From Pyramidobacter sp. C12-8 (lineage in GTDB: Bacteria; Synergistota; Synergistia; Synergistales; Dethiosulfovibrionaceae): a stretch of 61,605 bases of DNA. Under the pieces are notes generated by a model. It saw nothing but the letters and a program-made list of their open reading frames with translations. It made no database searches and was not told where the DNA came from. Below are positions 1 to 8,394 of this stretch, one piece after another (within the stretch, counting starts at the first letter, position 1; each line of letters starts with the position of its first letter). The stretch spans positions 1 to 61,605 of the forward strand of contig NZ_MUHX01000014.1 in the NCBI RefSeq assembly GCF_002007215.1, written 5' to 3'. The position numbers were made by a program, and so were the translations under genes.

Positions 1-2
1 AA

Positions 3-134
3 AAATTTAACGGAAAATCTCCTGCAGAGATCTTTATCAACCTGTATGGCGAGGATGTATTGCATTTACTCGGACTCGAACTTATTCCGCCACAGGATAT
101 CTGTTTAAAGCGGACTCTTCTCGCCGGTAAATAA
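3..134 (+). mobile_element. C-terminal fragment of an IS30-like transposase
   Basis: An open frame enters from the left edge and ends at a TAA at 132-134, giving the last 43 residues of a protein. It reads KFNGKSPAEIF, then a LYGEDVLHLLGLELI stretch, and ends RTLLAGK. The pattern 'K(F/L)N-x-K(S/T)P-x-E-(I/V)F' followed by an amphipathic helix is typical of the extreme C-terminus of IS30-family DDE transposases. The catalytic core lies outside the window. The inverted-repeat-rich stretch at 326-390 fits the right end of the same element. The family assignment rests on this short tail only. Confidence 0.6.
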
Positions 135-325
135 CGGCTCCTTTTTAATTTCTTGATTGCATTAACTCTGAACTGAAAATTTTGCTTTCAGTTGAGGATC
201 ACTTTTGTATGCACTTTTTTCGGACAATTTCCTCGTAACAGCTTTTCATCCCCTTGAATTTGTTCCGTTAGCGCAATCTTGATCGTTATTATGTGTTCGT
301 AATGACTGCTTGCTGCTTTTGTCCT

Positions 326-390
326 GTCAAAGTAAATGCAACCCCGTCGCATTTACTTTGACGAGGTTGCATTTACTCTGAAAATTTACC
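326..390. repeat. Right-end repeats of the IS30-like element
   Basis: A 14-bp inverted repeat (GTCAAAGTAAATGC at 326-339 and its complement at 349-362) is followed by a third, direct copy, GCATTTACTCTGA at 369-381, then AAAATTTAC. The motif GCATTTACT(T/C)TGA therefore occurs three times in 56 bp. This fits a transposon terminus, with the outermost copy as the terminal inverted repeat. The rest of the gap (135-325) is AT-rich, contains no ORF worth reporting and is probably the 3' non-coding part of the element. Confidence 0.55.
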
Positions 391-489
391 CCGGGATGAG
401 TTTTCCCGCTTGACGTGCAGCCCCCTTCATGTGATACATTGAAGTCGCGAGATCATATCACACGTCAGAATCGACATGGGGAGTTCGCT

Positions 490-1638
490 ATGGAATACAG
501 ACCTCTCGGGCACACCGGGCTTTCTGTCAGCGCGATCGCGTTGGGGTGCGAAGGCTTCACGGGCAAAACTCCGGAAGCCGTCAGGAAGGATTTCGACTGC
601 GCGCAGGATTTGGGGATCAACTTTTTCGACTGCTATTCTTCCGATCCGCAGCTCCGCTCCGCTTTTGGGGAGGCGCTGAGAGAACGGCGGGAGAGATTCA
701 TCGTTCAGGGGCACCTGTGTTCTGTCTGGGAAAACGGTCAGTACCTGCGCACGCGTGATCCCGTCAGGACGGAGAGGGCTTTCCGGGATTTGCTGGCGCG
801 CCTGGGGACGGATTACATCGACGTCGGCATGATCCATTACATCGACGCGGAAGAGGACTTTCGCGCGGTGTTCGACGGCGAGATCATTCAATACGCTCGG
901 CGATTGAAGGAGAGGGGGCAGATCCGCTTCCTCGGACTGAGCAGCCATAATCCGCACGTCGCGTCGCTGGCCGTTGAAACGGGGCTGATCGACGTGCTGC
1001 TGTTCGCCGTCAATCCCTGCTACGACATGCAGCCTGCCGGCGAAAACGTGGAGGATCTCTGGGCCGATGAAAGCTATATGAAAGATCTGCACAACATGGA
1101 TCCAGGACGTGAGAGTCTCTACGAACTGTGCGCGCGTCAAGGCGTGGGGATCGACGTCATGAAAACCTACGGCGGCGGCGACCTGCTCAGCGAGCGGAAT
1201 TCGCCTTTCGGGCGCGCCTTCACGCCGGTGCAGTGTATCGAATACGCTTTGACTCGTCCCGCCGTGGCCGCCGTCATGATCGGCTGCAGGACGCAGGCGG
1301 AGCTCCGCGCCGCCGTCGACTGGTGTACGGCGACGCCGCAGCAACGGGATTATGTGCCCGTCATGCAGGGGATGACGCGTTTTTCCTGGCAAGGGCACTG
1401 CATGTACTGCGGCCGTTGCGCCCCGTGCCCCAAAGGCATCAACGTCGCTTCCGTCAATAAATTCCTCAATCTTGCCAAAACCCAGGAGCAGATCCCGGAG
1501 ACGGCGCGCGAGCACTATGCACTGCTGCCTCACCACGCCTCCGAATGCATTGCCTGCGGCAGCTGCGAGAAGCGCTGTCCCTTCGGAGTTCCGATTATCG
1601 ACGCCATGAAAGAAGCTTCTTCGCTGTTCGGCTGCTAG
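490..1638 (+). CDS. Aldo/keto reductase with C-terminal 4Fe-4S domain
   Basis: Predicted NADPH-dependent oxidoreductase of the aldo/keto reductase superfamily with a ferredoxin-like tail (382 aa). The N-terminus MEYRPLGHTGLSVSAIALG is the classic AKR opening. The active-site tyrosine lies in FFDCYSSDP and the histidine in MIHYID. The position that is usually the lysine reads IVQGHL, so the catalytic tetrad is altered. The C-terminus carries two cysteine clusters, CMYCGRCAPCP (about residues 304-314) and CIACGSCEKRCP (about 353-364), giving ligands for two [4Fe-4S] clusters. The ATG at 490 is chosen because it starts the family N-terminus and has GGGGAG 6-11 bp upstream; an in-frame ATG at 415 adds 25 unrelated residues. 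The substrate cannot be deduced. The gene stands alone between the IS end and a shared terminator. Confidence 0.9.
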   Translation: MEYRPLGHTGLSVSAIALGCEGFTGKTPEAVRKDFDCAQDLGINFFDCYSSDPQLRSAFGEALRERRERFIVQGHLCSVWENGQYLRTRDPVRTERAFRDLLARLGTDYIDVGMIHYIDAEEDFRAVFDGEIIQYARRLKERGQIRFLGLSSHNPHVASLAVETGLIDVLLFAVNPCYDMQPAGENVEDLWADESYMKDLHNMDPGRESLYELCARQGVGIDVMKTYGGGDLLSERNSPFGRAFTPVQCIEYALTRPAVAAVMIGCRTQAELRAAVDWCTATPQQRDYVPVMQGMTRFSWQGHCMYCGRCAPCPKGINVASVNKFLNLAKTQEQIPETAREHYALLPHHASECIACGSCEKRCPFGVPIIDAMKEASSLFGC

Positions 1639-1678
1639 ACCGCGTGCGGCACGAGGTTCCCCGGCGTTCAAAGAGCGC

Positions 1679-1717
1679 AAAAAGCGGGCATCTGAGATAT
1701 TCAGATGCCCGCTTTTT
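1679..1717. terminator. Bidirectional intrinsic terminator
   Basis: A perfect 17-bp stem (AAAAAGCGGGCATCTGA and its complement) with a 5-nt loop. The A-run on one side and T-run on the other let it end both the reductase transcript (+) and the long ppsR-end transcript (-). Confidence 0.9.
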
Positions 1718-1718
1718 G

Positions 1719-2525
1719 CTACAGCATTTTCAAATCTTCGAGGATATTACGCGCCAGCTCTTCATAAGAATGGTCCGTGCTGTCGTAAACGCGGCACTGG
1801 AGCTTCTCCATCAAAGAACGGGCGTCGTCCAGTTCCGCCCTGATCTTGTCGATATCGGCATATGCCGCTCGCTGCGGGTCGAGCCCCATGGCGACGATCC
1901 GTTCGCAGCGGATCTCTCTTAAGCGCTCAGCCGAGATCAGGAGCCCGACTCTCTTTTCCACGCTCACATTCCAGATGCGGGGATCGGGAGCGACGCCGGG
2001 CAGCAAAGGAACGTTCGAGACGGCGTATCCTTTCAGGGCAAGCCAGATCGAGAGGGGCGTTTTTCCGGCCCGAGACACGCCGAACAAGACGATGTCAGCG
2101 GCGGTCATCAGCTCGGGGGATTGTCCATCGTCGCAGCGGAGCGTGAATTCGATGGCCTTGACGCGGCGCAGGTAATCGCCGTCAACGCGGCGGTTCACTC
2201 CCGGGCGCTGCATGGGCTGCCGTCCCGTGAGGCGGCAGATCTCTTCGACCAGGGGGCCCATCATGGACACATAGCCTAAGTTGTACTTTTTCGTGTCGGC
2301 AACCAACGCCGCCAACACGTCGGATTTGACCAGAGTGCTGACGATCAAATGCCCGCCGCGCTGATAAAAATCGCTGGCGATCCCGTGGACTTGAGCGACT
2401 TCGCGAACCGACCGATGGCGCTCGATCGTCACGTCGAGGCCGTCGAACTGGGCCAGCGCCGCGTGGAGCATGCTTTCGGCAGTCTCTCCTGTCGAATCGG
2501 AAACGATGGAAACACGTAATGTCAT
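1719..2525 (-). CDS. ppsR: PEP synthase / pyruvate phosphate dikinase regulatory protein
   Basis: Bifunctional ADP-dependent kinase and Pi-dependent pyrophosphorylase of the DUF299 family (268 aa, normal length). It reversibly phosphorylates a threonine of PEP synthase or pyruvate phosphate dikinase to switch the enzyme off and on. The start MTLRVSIVSDSTGETAE and the P-loop GVSRAGKT (about residues 150-157) are diagnostic. No target enzyme gene is present, so which dikinase it controls cannot be told; PPDK is common in fermentative anaerobes. It is the last gene of the minus-strand run, 15 bp after glyS. In many bacteria this family sits next to glyQS, so the position is conserved. Confidence 0.93.
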   Translation of the reverse strand: MTLRVSIVSDSTGETAESMLHAALAQFDGLDVTIERHRSVREVAQVHGIASDFYQRGGHLIVSTLVKSDVLAALVADTKKYNLGYVSMMGPLVEEICRLTGRQPMQRPGVNRRVDGDYLRRVKAIEFTLRCDDGQSPELMTAADIVLFGVSRAGKTPLSIWLALKGYAVSNVPLLPGVAPDPRIWNVSVEKRVGLLISAERLREIRCERIVAMGLDPQRAAYADIDKIRAELDDARSLMEKLQCRVYDSTDHSYEELARNILEDLKML

Positions 2526-2540
2526 AAAATGCCCTTCAGT

Positions 2541-4598
2541 CTATTTGACTTTGCTGAGATCTCCGACGCGCATAAAGAGATTCTGACAATGGGACAGCAG
2601 CGCGAGACGATTGGCGCGGACGGCCGCGTCCTCGTCCATGACCATCACGTCGTCGAAGAAGGCCGAAACGGCCGGGGAAAGCTGGGCCAGGACGTTCATC
2701 AGCCCGTTCCAGTCGTTTTTCTGCAGAGCGGCTTCCACGGGCTTCTCCGCCTCGTTCACGGCCGCATAAAGATCCTTTTCGGCAGCCTTGACGCAAAGCG
2801 AAGGATCCACGGAGCTCGAAACGTTCTCGGCCTTCGTCAGGATGTTCTTCACCCGCACCGCGGAATTGACCAGCTTCGTGAACCAGTCTTCCTGCTTCAC
2901 TTCCGCGAACGCGCCCAGCAGATAAAGCGTCTGCAGGGGACGGAATCCTGTCACGGAGAGCGCCAGTTCGATCAGTTCGTGGCCGTATTCTTTTTCCTTG
3001 AGCTGAATGAGCGTGCGCTGCCTTATGAACTCCAGCAGCGAGTTCAACGCTTCGCCGCCAACTTCGAGGTCCTGGGCGATGAAAGCGAGCAGCGCCTCCA
3101 GATCGAGGTCGAGGCGAAGTCCCCAGAGGATCTCGTTGATGCAGCGGATGGCGCGGCGGAGGCCGTAAGGATCCTGCGACCCTGTCGGCTGGAACCCCAG
3201 CTTGTAGGCCCCGACCATGTTGAAGGCCCGTTCGGCAATTCCCACGACGGCGCCGATCACGTCGGAAGGAAGTTCGTTTCCCGCCGCGGTCGGCATGTAC
3301 TGCTCGGCGATGGCCTTGGCGACCCGCGGATCCTCTCCGTTTTTCAGGGCGTATTCACGGCCCATGATCCCCTGGAGTTCGGAAAATTCGCCGACCATGC
3401 CGGTGACAAGATCCGCTTTCGAAAGGTAGGCCGCGCGTTCGACCAGCTTGACGTCGTCCTTGCTGCCGAGGAGGTCGCAAATCTTTCGGGAGATCTTGAC
3501 CATTTCCATGGTCTTGTCGTAGACGGAACCCAGCTTTTCCTGGTAGATGACGTTTTTCAGGTCCTCGACCCGCGCCGAGAGGGGACGTTTCAGATCTTCC
3601 TTCCAGAAGAAAACGGCGTCTTCCAGGCGGGCGCGCAGAACCCGTTCATTTCCTTCCCGAACCAGCTCCATATTGGGAACCAGATTGTTGCTGACGCCGA
3701 CAAAACAGGGCATCAATTTGCCGCTGTGGTCGTGAACGGCAAAATATTTCTGGTTGTCTTTCATCGAGGTCGTCAGGACTTCTTCGGGGATCTCCAGATA
3801 CTTGCGGTCAAACGAGCCGTAAAAGGGCACGGGATACTCGACAAGATAAAGATTCTCCTGAACCAGAGGGGGGGCAAGCTCGACGACGCCGTCAAGCTCT
3901 TTTTCGATGCCGGCAATGGCGGCGCGCATTTTCTCCTCGCGCTTCTTCTGATCGACAATGACCCAGTTGTCGTACATGACGGTCAGATAATCGTCGCTCG
4001 ACTCGATCTCCACGGAAGGAGCTCCCATGAAACGATGTCCGCAGGTGGTCCGGCCGCTTTTCATGCCGTTCAGCTCAAACTCGACGACTTTCGCTCCGAT
4101 CAGGCAGAGCAGCCAGCGGATCGGGCGGGCGAAGCGAACGCTGGGGTCGTACCAGTACATGTTTTTGGGAAAAACGATATGGGAGACGATGTGCTTCATC
4201 ATGTCCGGAAGCAAGGCGTCCGCGGCGCCGCCCTTGTGATTGATGACGGCGAACGCATAATCCACGCCGTTGACGTTGCGGCTTTCCAGCTGTTCGACGG
4301 CAATGCCTTTGCTTTTGGCAAAACCTTCTGCCGCACGAGTCGGCGTTCCCGTGCCGTCGAAAGCGGATTTCCACGCCGGCCCTTTGTGCTCTTCGGAGAG
4401 GTCCTCCTGACGTTCCGCAACGGAACGGACCAACAGCACGAGGCGGCGGGGAGTGCCCATCACCTCTATGCGCCCATGCCCGAGACGCTGCGCGGCAAAC
4501 TCTTCCTCGGCGTATTGGGCGATGTCACGCAAGGCGCTTGGCATAAAACGGGACGGTATCTCTTCCGTTCCAATCTCCAGAATCAGATCTCTTTCCAT
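2541..4598 (-). CDS. glyS: Glycyl-tRNA synthetase beta subunit
   Basis: Beta subunit of the bacterial alpha2-beta2 glycyl-tRNA synthetase, which recognises tRNA-Gly (685 aa, usual length). The N-terminus MERDLILEIGTEEIPSRF is the family signature, and an anticodon-binding all-alpha domain forms the C-terminus. The start at 4598 is preceded by AGGGGGA at good spacing; the frame is open a further 58 codons upstream into glyQ, but that extension matches nothing. It lies 14 bp after glyQ in the same operon. Confidence 0.96.
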   Translation of the reverse strand: MERDLILEIGTEEIPSRFMPSALRDIAQYAEEEFAAQRLGHGRIEVMGTPRRLVLLVRSVAERQEDLSEEHKGPAWKSAFDGTGTPTRAAEGFAKSKGIAVEQLESRNVNGVDYAFAVINHKGGAADALLPDMMKHIVSHIVFPKNMYWYDPSVRFARPIRWLLCLIGAKVVEFELNGMKSGRTTCGHRFMGAPSVEIESSDDYLTVMYDNWVIVDQKKREEKMRAAIAGIEKELDGVVELAPPLVQENLYLVEYPVPFYGSFDRKYLEIPEEVLTTSMKDNQKYFAVHDHSGKLMPCFVGVSNNLVPNMELVREGNERVLRARLEDAVFFWKEDLKRPLSARVEDLKNVIYQEKLGSVYDKTMEMVKISRKICDLLGSKDDVKLVERAAYLSKADLVTGMVGEFSELQGIMGREYALKNGEDPRVAKAIAEQYMPTAAGNELPSDVIGAVVGIAERAFNMVGAYKLGFQPTGSQDPYGLRRAIRCINEILWGLRLDLDLEALLAFIAQDLEVGGEALNSLLEFIRQRTLIQLKEKEYGHELIELALSVTGFRPLQTLYLLGAFAEVKQEDWFTKLVNSAVRVKNILTKAENVSSSVDPSLCVKAAEKDLYAAVNEAEKPVEAALQKNDWNGLMNVLAQLSPAVSAFFDDVMVMDEDAAVRANRLALLSHCQNLFMRVGDLSKVK

Positions 4599-4612
4599 CG
4601 GTCCGTCCCCCT

Positions 4613-5485
4613 TTAAAATTTTTTCATGAGCGGATAGCCCATATCTTTCCGCTGCTGTGCATAGGCTGAGCAGCACTTCGACGCAATCGCGCGGATGCGC
4701 GAAACATACCCCGTGCGCTGCGTGACGCTGATCGCGCCGCGGGCATCGAGAAGATTGAAAATCTGCGAGCACTTCAGCACGCAGTCCCAGGCGGGCAGAA
4801 CCAAAGCCTGATCGGCAAGACGCAAGCTTTCCTTCTCGTACAGGGAAAATATTTCCGCAAGCATGGCGACGTCGGCCACCTCGAAGTTATATATGGAGTT
4901 CTCGACTTCTCCCTGATGATGGACATCTCCATAGGTCACCTTGTCGTTCCACTTCAAATCGTAAACGTTGTCGGCTTTCTGAACGAACATGGCGATACGT
5001 TCAAGGCCGTACGTTATTTCTGCGGGCACCGCTTCCATATTGACGCCGCCGACCTGCTGGAAATAGGTGAACTGGGTCACTTCCATGCCGTCGAGCCAGA
5101 CTTCCCAGCCGAGCCCCCAGGCGCCGATCGCCGCAGACTCCCAATCGTCCTCGACGAAACGGATATCATGCTCGCGGGGATCGATCCCCAGCGCGGCAAG
5201 GCTGTTGATGTAAAGCGACTGGATGTTCTCCGGCGCCGGCTTCATGATCACCTGGAACTGGTAATAATGCTGCAGACGGTTGGGGTTGTCGCCGTAACGC
5301 CCATCCGCCGGACGGCGAGACGGCTGCACATAGGCAACGTTCCAGGGTTCGGGGCCGATGACCCGAAGCGACGTAGCCGGATGCATCGTGCCGGCCCCGA
5401 CCTCGATGTCGTAGGGCTGCTGTACGATGCATCCCTGATCCGCCCAATAGCGTTGCAATCTCAGCATGATATCCTGAAAGTTCAT
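4613..5485 (-). CDS. glyQ: Glycyl-tRNA synthetase alpha subunit
   Basis: Catalytic alpha subunit (class II aminoacyl-tRNA synthetase fold) of the heterotetrameric glycyl-tRNA synthetase (290 aa). Hallmarks are [19 protein letters not shown] at the start, the glycine-pocket stretch [13 protein letters not shown], and the ATP-site region [15 protein letters not shown]. The start at 5485 is chosen because GGAGG lies 11 bp upstream; the slightly longer ATG at 5503 overlaps that ribosome-binding site. There is no T-box leader: recO ends only 24 bp upstream, so the pair is transcribed as part of the era/recO operon. Confidence 0.96.
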   Translation of the reverse strand: MNFQDIMLRLQRYWADQGCIVQQPYDIEVGAGTMHPATSLRVIGPEPWNVAYVQPSRRPADGRYGDNPNRLQHYYQFQVIMKPAPENIQSLYINSLAALGIDPREHDIRFVEDDWESAAIGAWGLGWEVWLDGMEVTQFTYFQQVGGVNMEAVPAEITYGLERIAMFVQKADNVYDLKWNDKVTYGDVHHQGEVENSIYNFEVADVAMLAEIFSLYEKESLRLADQALVLPAWDCVLKCSQIFNLLDARGAISVTQRTGYVSRIRAIASKCCSAYAQQRKDMGYPLMKKF

Positions 5486-5509
5486 TCCACACGCGACCTC
5501 CAATTCAAA

Positions 5510-6253
5510 CTATCGATTATCATCAAGGTTTCTCACAAAGAGTTGCCGGACATTTCGGGCCTGTTCCAACAATTTCGATGTGCCGTTCTCCGGTACAAAG
5601 CTTTTCGAAAGGGCGTAAGCCGCGAATTCATCGATGTCGACCGGGCTCTGCCCGCGAGCGCAGTTCGTACAGACAAAGGTCCCCTCCTGCCAGACGGCGC
5701 GTCCGCCCAAAGGCTTTCCACAGGCGCTGCAGGAGAGCAGATCAGGCGCGATCCCCCAGCTGAGGAGCCAGCGCCATAAAAAACGCGCATCGAGCAGTTC
5801 CGGCGCGGCGCCTTCGCTCAGCGCCTTCAACGCCCAATAGAAGAGAGCCAACAAATCGTCGTAGGGATAACCGGGAATCAAGTGCCGTTCAAACATCTTC
5901 GCCCAGCGAACGGCCTGGATCACGGCCCGCGGATAGCGTCGCAACGCCCAGAAGTCCTCGGTGACTTCGATTTCCTTCAGATACGTCTTTCTTTTTGACT
6001 GATAAAGCTGGTAATGTCCCCAGACGAAAGGCTCCAAGGCGCCGCCGAAACGCATCGACCCTTTCGAGGCTCCGGGGACGTACACCCAATTCGTGCCGGC
6101 GCTTTTTAAAAACAACAATGCGGCGATATCGCCTTCCATGTAGTTTCCGCGCCGCAGCACGACGCCCGTCCGCTTGATGAGACGCTGAGACGTCTCCTCC
6201 GGAAGGTCTATTCGTATCCCAGTCTTTTCAATTCCTTTTCCGAGTCTCTCCAT
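5510..6253 (-). CDS. recO: DNA repair protein RecO
   Basis: RecO mediates RecA loading at gaps in the RecF pathway. Visible features are the N-terminal OB-fold core (RTGVVLRRGNYMEGD), an all-helical middle, and a zinc-finger pair CSACGKPL ... CTNCA (about residues 175-197). The start is uncertain. The first canonical codon is ATG at 6253, which makes the gene overlap era by 46 bp and adds an unusual lead of about 28 residues. A strong GGAGGAG at 6194-6200 lies just before the conserved region, but no ATG, GTG or TTG follows it in frame. At 247 aa it is of normal length. Confidence 0.88.
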   Translation of the reverse strand: MERLGKGIEKTGIRIDLPEETSQRLIKRTGVVLRRGNYMEGDIAALLFLKSAGTNWVYVPGASKGSMRFGGALEPFVWGHYQLYQSKRKTYLKEIEVTEDFWALRRYPRAVIQAVRWAKMFERHLIPGYPYDDLLALFYWALKALSEGAAPELLDARFLWRWLLSWGIAPDLLSCSACGKPLGGRAVWQEGTFVCTNCARGQSPVDIDEFAAYALSKSFVPENGTSKLLEQARNVRQLFVRNLDDNR

Positions 6254-7119
6254 CCTTTGTTAACCTTAACCCAAAGTTCAAGATACGTTTTATGTCCCGT
6301 CATCTCTTCCAGCGCTTTCCGGGCGGCCGTGCCGATGGTCTTGATCTTTTCCCCTTTTCTGCCGAGAATGATGGCTCGTTGGCCTTCCCGCTCCACATAG
6401 ACCGTGGCGCGGACGAACAAGTCCCTGCGCTCCGGGTATTCGTCGGGCGACTTGAACTCTTCGATCTCCACGGCGACGCTGTGCGGCACTTCCTCGTCGG
6501 TGGACGCGATGATCTTTTCGCGAATCAGTTCCTGCGCGATGAAACGCTCCGTCCTGTCCGTGATCATATCGTCCGGATAGAGCGGCGCCGCGACAGGAAG
6601 CAAGCTCTCAAGGGTTCTGACGAGAACTTCGCCGTTGGTGCCGTCTTTTGCCGATACCGGAACGACGTCGCGCAGCTTGATTTTCTTCGTAAAACGGTCG
6701 ATGAGAGGCAGTATTTTGCTTCTGGAACCGGGAAGGTCCACCTTATTGACCGCCAACACGACAGGGATGCTGGGATAATCGCGAAGGACTTTCAGGATGC
6801 GGTCGTTTTCGCTCTGCTCGGGACGATCGTCGATCGTCACGACATAAAGGACGACATTGGCATCCTCAAGCCCCGAGACCGCGCGCTCGACCAGACGTTC
6901 GCCGAGCTTGTTCAAAGGAGCGTGAATGCCGGGCGTATCGACGAAAAGGATCTGACTCGCCGCTCCATTGTAAAGCCCCAGAATGTTGTCGCGGGTCGTC
7001 TGGGGTTTCGCAGAAACGATCGACAGCTTGTACTTGAGGATCCTATTGAGGAGCGACGATTTGCCCACATTGGGCCGGCCGATGACGGCGACGATTCCCG
7101 CACGAAAATCTGTCTGCAC
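6208..7119 (-). CDS. era: Ribosome-assembly GTPase Era
   Basis: Membrane-peripheral GTPase that binds the 3' end of 16S rRNA in 30S maturation (303 aa). G1 GRPNVGKSS, G3 DTPG and G4 NKVD are all intact, and the C-terminal KH domain has the loop ILGRKGEKIKTIG. The start codon is GTG with AGGAG upstream, 6 bp after the preceding corC-like gene. The order phoH-pgpH-ybeY-(corC)-era-recO is a widely conserved rRNA-maturation cluster. Confidence 0.97.
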   Translation of the reverse strand: MQTDFRAGIVAVIGRPNVGKSSLLNRILKYKLSIVSAKPQTTRDNILGLYNGAASQILFVDTPGIHAPLNKLGERLVERAVSGLEDANVVLYVVTIDDRPEQSENDRILKVLRDYPSIPVVLAVNKVDLPGSRSKILPLIDRFTKKIKLRDVVPVSAKDGTNGEVLVRTLESLLPVAAPLYPDDMITDRTERFIAQELIREKIIASTDEEVPHSVAVEIEEFKSPDEYPERRDLFVRATVYVEREGQRAIILGRKGEKIKTIGTAARKALEEMTGHKTYLELWVKVNKGWRDSEKELKRLGYE

Positions 7120-7125
7120 TTTGAT

Positions 7126-8391
7126 CTATTCTCCTGCCTCCGATGTGTCCCTGCGGATCACAACGTCATTAATCCGATGGCCATCCATGCTGACGATCTC
7201 GAAAAGCCAGCCGTCCAACGCGACGGTATCCCCTTCGCGGGGAAAATCGCCGAACTGATCCAGTAAAAACCCTCCCAACGTGTCGACGTCGTCGCAGACG
7301 AAATGACTGTTCAGAACGTCGTTGAGCTCTTCAAGGGAAATACTGGCTTTCGCTCTGTAAGAATCATCGGAGAGACGTGTCACCGTTTGTTCTTCTTTAT
7401 CGTATTCATCCTGGATTTCGCCGACGATCTCCTCCAGAAGATCCTCGAGAGTGATCAGTCCCGCCGTGCCGCCGTACTCGTCGACGACGACCGCCATGTG
7501 CATACGGACGTTTTGCATTATTCTGAAGAGCTTGGGCACGTACATCGTTTCGGGCACGAACAGCGGCGTCCTCATGAACTTGGTGACCGGCTCGTTTTTT
7601 TGCCCTTTCATCAAGGCCGCAAGCAGATCCTTGACGAGAACGATCCCGTCGATGTGATCCGGGGTGTCCGTAAAAACGGGAACCCGGGAATCCCCCATCT
7701 TTTCAATAAACTGAAGCGCGTCGTCCACCGTCCGCTCCGATTCGATCATGTGCATCTGAGTACGGGGGATCATGATCTCGGAGACGCGGATCTCGTCAAA
7801 GGAAATGACGCCGTCGATCATCTGGCGTTCGGATTCTTCGATTGCGCCGGAGGCTTCGCCGATCTTCACGACTTGCCCTATTTCCTCTTTGGTAACGAAA
7901 GAATCTTTCAGAGAAAGGTCCAAACCCGTGATGTAACTGGCTATTCTCGCAAACTGCTCCATCCCCCAGATCAACGGCGTCACGAGCCAGCTGAAAAAAC
8001 GCACGAGCGGGAGAGCCACGACAAGCAGGCGTTCGCCCTTCGCCATCGCCACGCACTTGGGAATCACTTCGCCGAAAATGATGATCAAAATGCTCATCAC
8101 GACGACGGCGGAAGCGACGCCGTGTTCGTCAATCAACGACGTCGCCAGCGCCGTGGCGGTAACGCTCGCCGCCACGTTGACAAGATTGTTGCCGACGAGA
8201 ATCGCCGAAATCGCCTGATACCGGTCCTCATTGACCCAATCTACGAAGCGTTCCAGAAAGGGATATTCCTCGGCCAGCAATTTCATTCTCGTGCTGCTGG
8301 CGGCCGTCAGCGCCATCTCGGACGCACTGAAAAAAGCCGAAAGGAACAACAGAATAACTATCGCCGTACATAATTGAGGCAAAGCGTCCAA
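7126..8391 (-). CDS. CorC/HlyC-type CNNM-CBS membrane protein (copy 1)
   Basis: Integral inner-membrane protein (421 aa) of the hemolysin-C/CorC family, linked to Mg2+/Co2+ transport or membrane integrity. An N-terminal DUF21 (CNNM) region with about four membrane helices (ILLFLSAFFSASEMALTA at the start) is followed by two CBS domains (VDEYGGTAGLITLEDLLEEIVGE in the second) and a C-terminal CorC/HlyC domain. The start codon is TTG: GGAGGAA sits inside the last codons of the upstream paralogue, 8 bp before it, which argues for translational coupling. It is a tandem paralogue of the next gene upstream. Confidence 0.92.
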   Translation of the reverse strand: MDALPQLCTAIVILLFLSAFFSASEMALTAASSTRMKLLAEEYPFLERFVDWVNEDRYQAISAILVGNNLVNVAASVTATALATSLIDEHGVASAVVVMSILIIIFGEVIPKCVAMAKGERLLVVALPLVRFFSWLVTPLIWGMEQFARIASYITGLDLSLKDSFVTKEEIGQVVKIGEASGAIEESERQMIDGVISFDEIRVSEIMIPRTQMHMIESERTVDDALQFIEKMGDSRVPVFTDTPDHIDGIVLVKDLLAALMKGQKNEPVTKFMRTPLFVPETMYVPKLFRIMQNVRMHMAVVVDEYGGTAGLITLEDLLEEIVGEIQDEYDKEEQTVTRLSDDSYRAKASISLEELNDVLNSHFVCDDVDTLGGFLLDQFGDFPREGDTVALDGWLFEIVSMDGHRINDVVIRRDTSEAGE

Positions 8392-8394
8392 AAA

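Noticed and set aside
2529-4616. 695-codon frame opposite glyS
   Set aside because: Complement shadow of glyS with no conserved motif.
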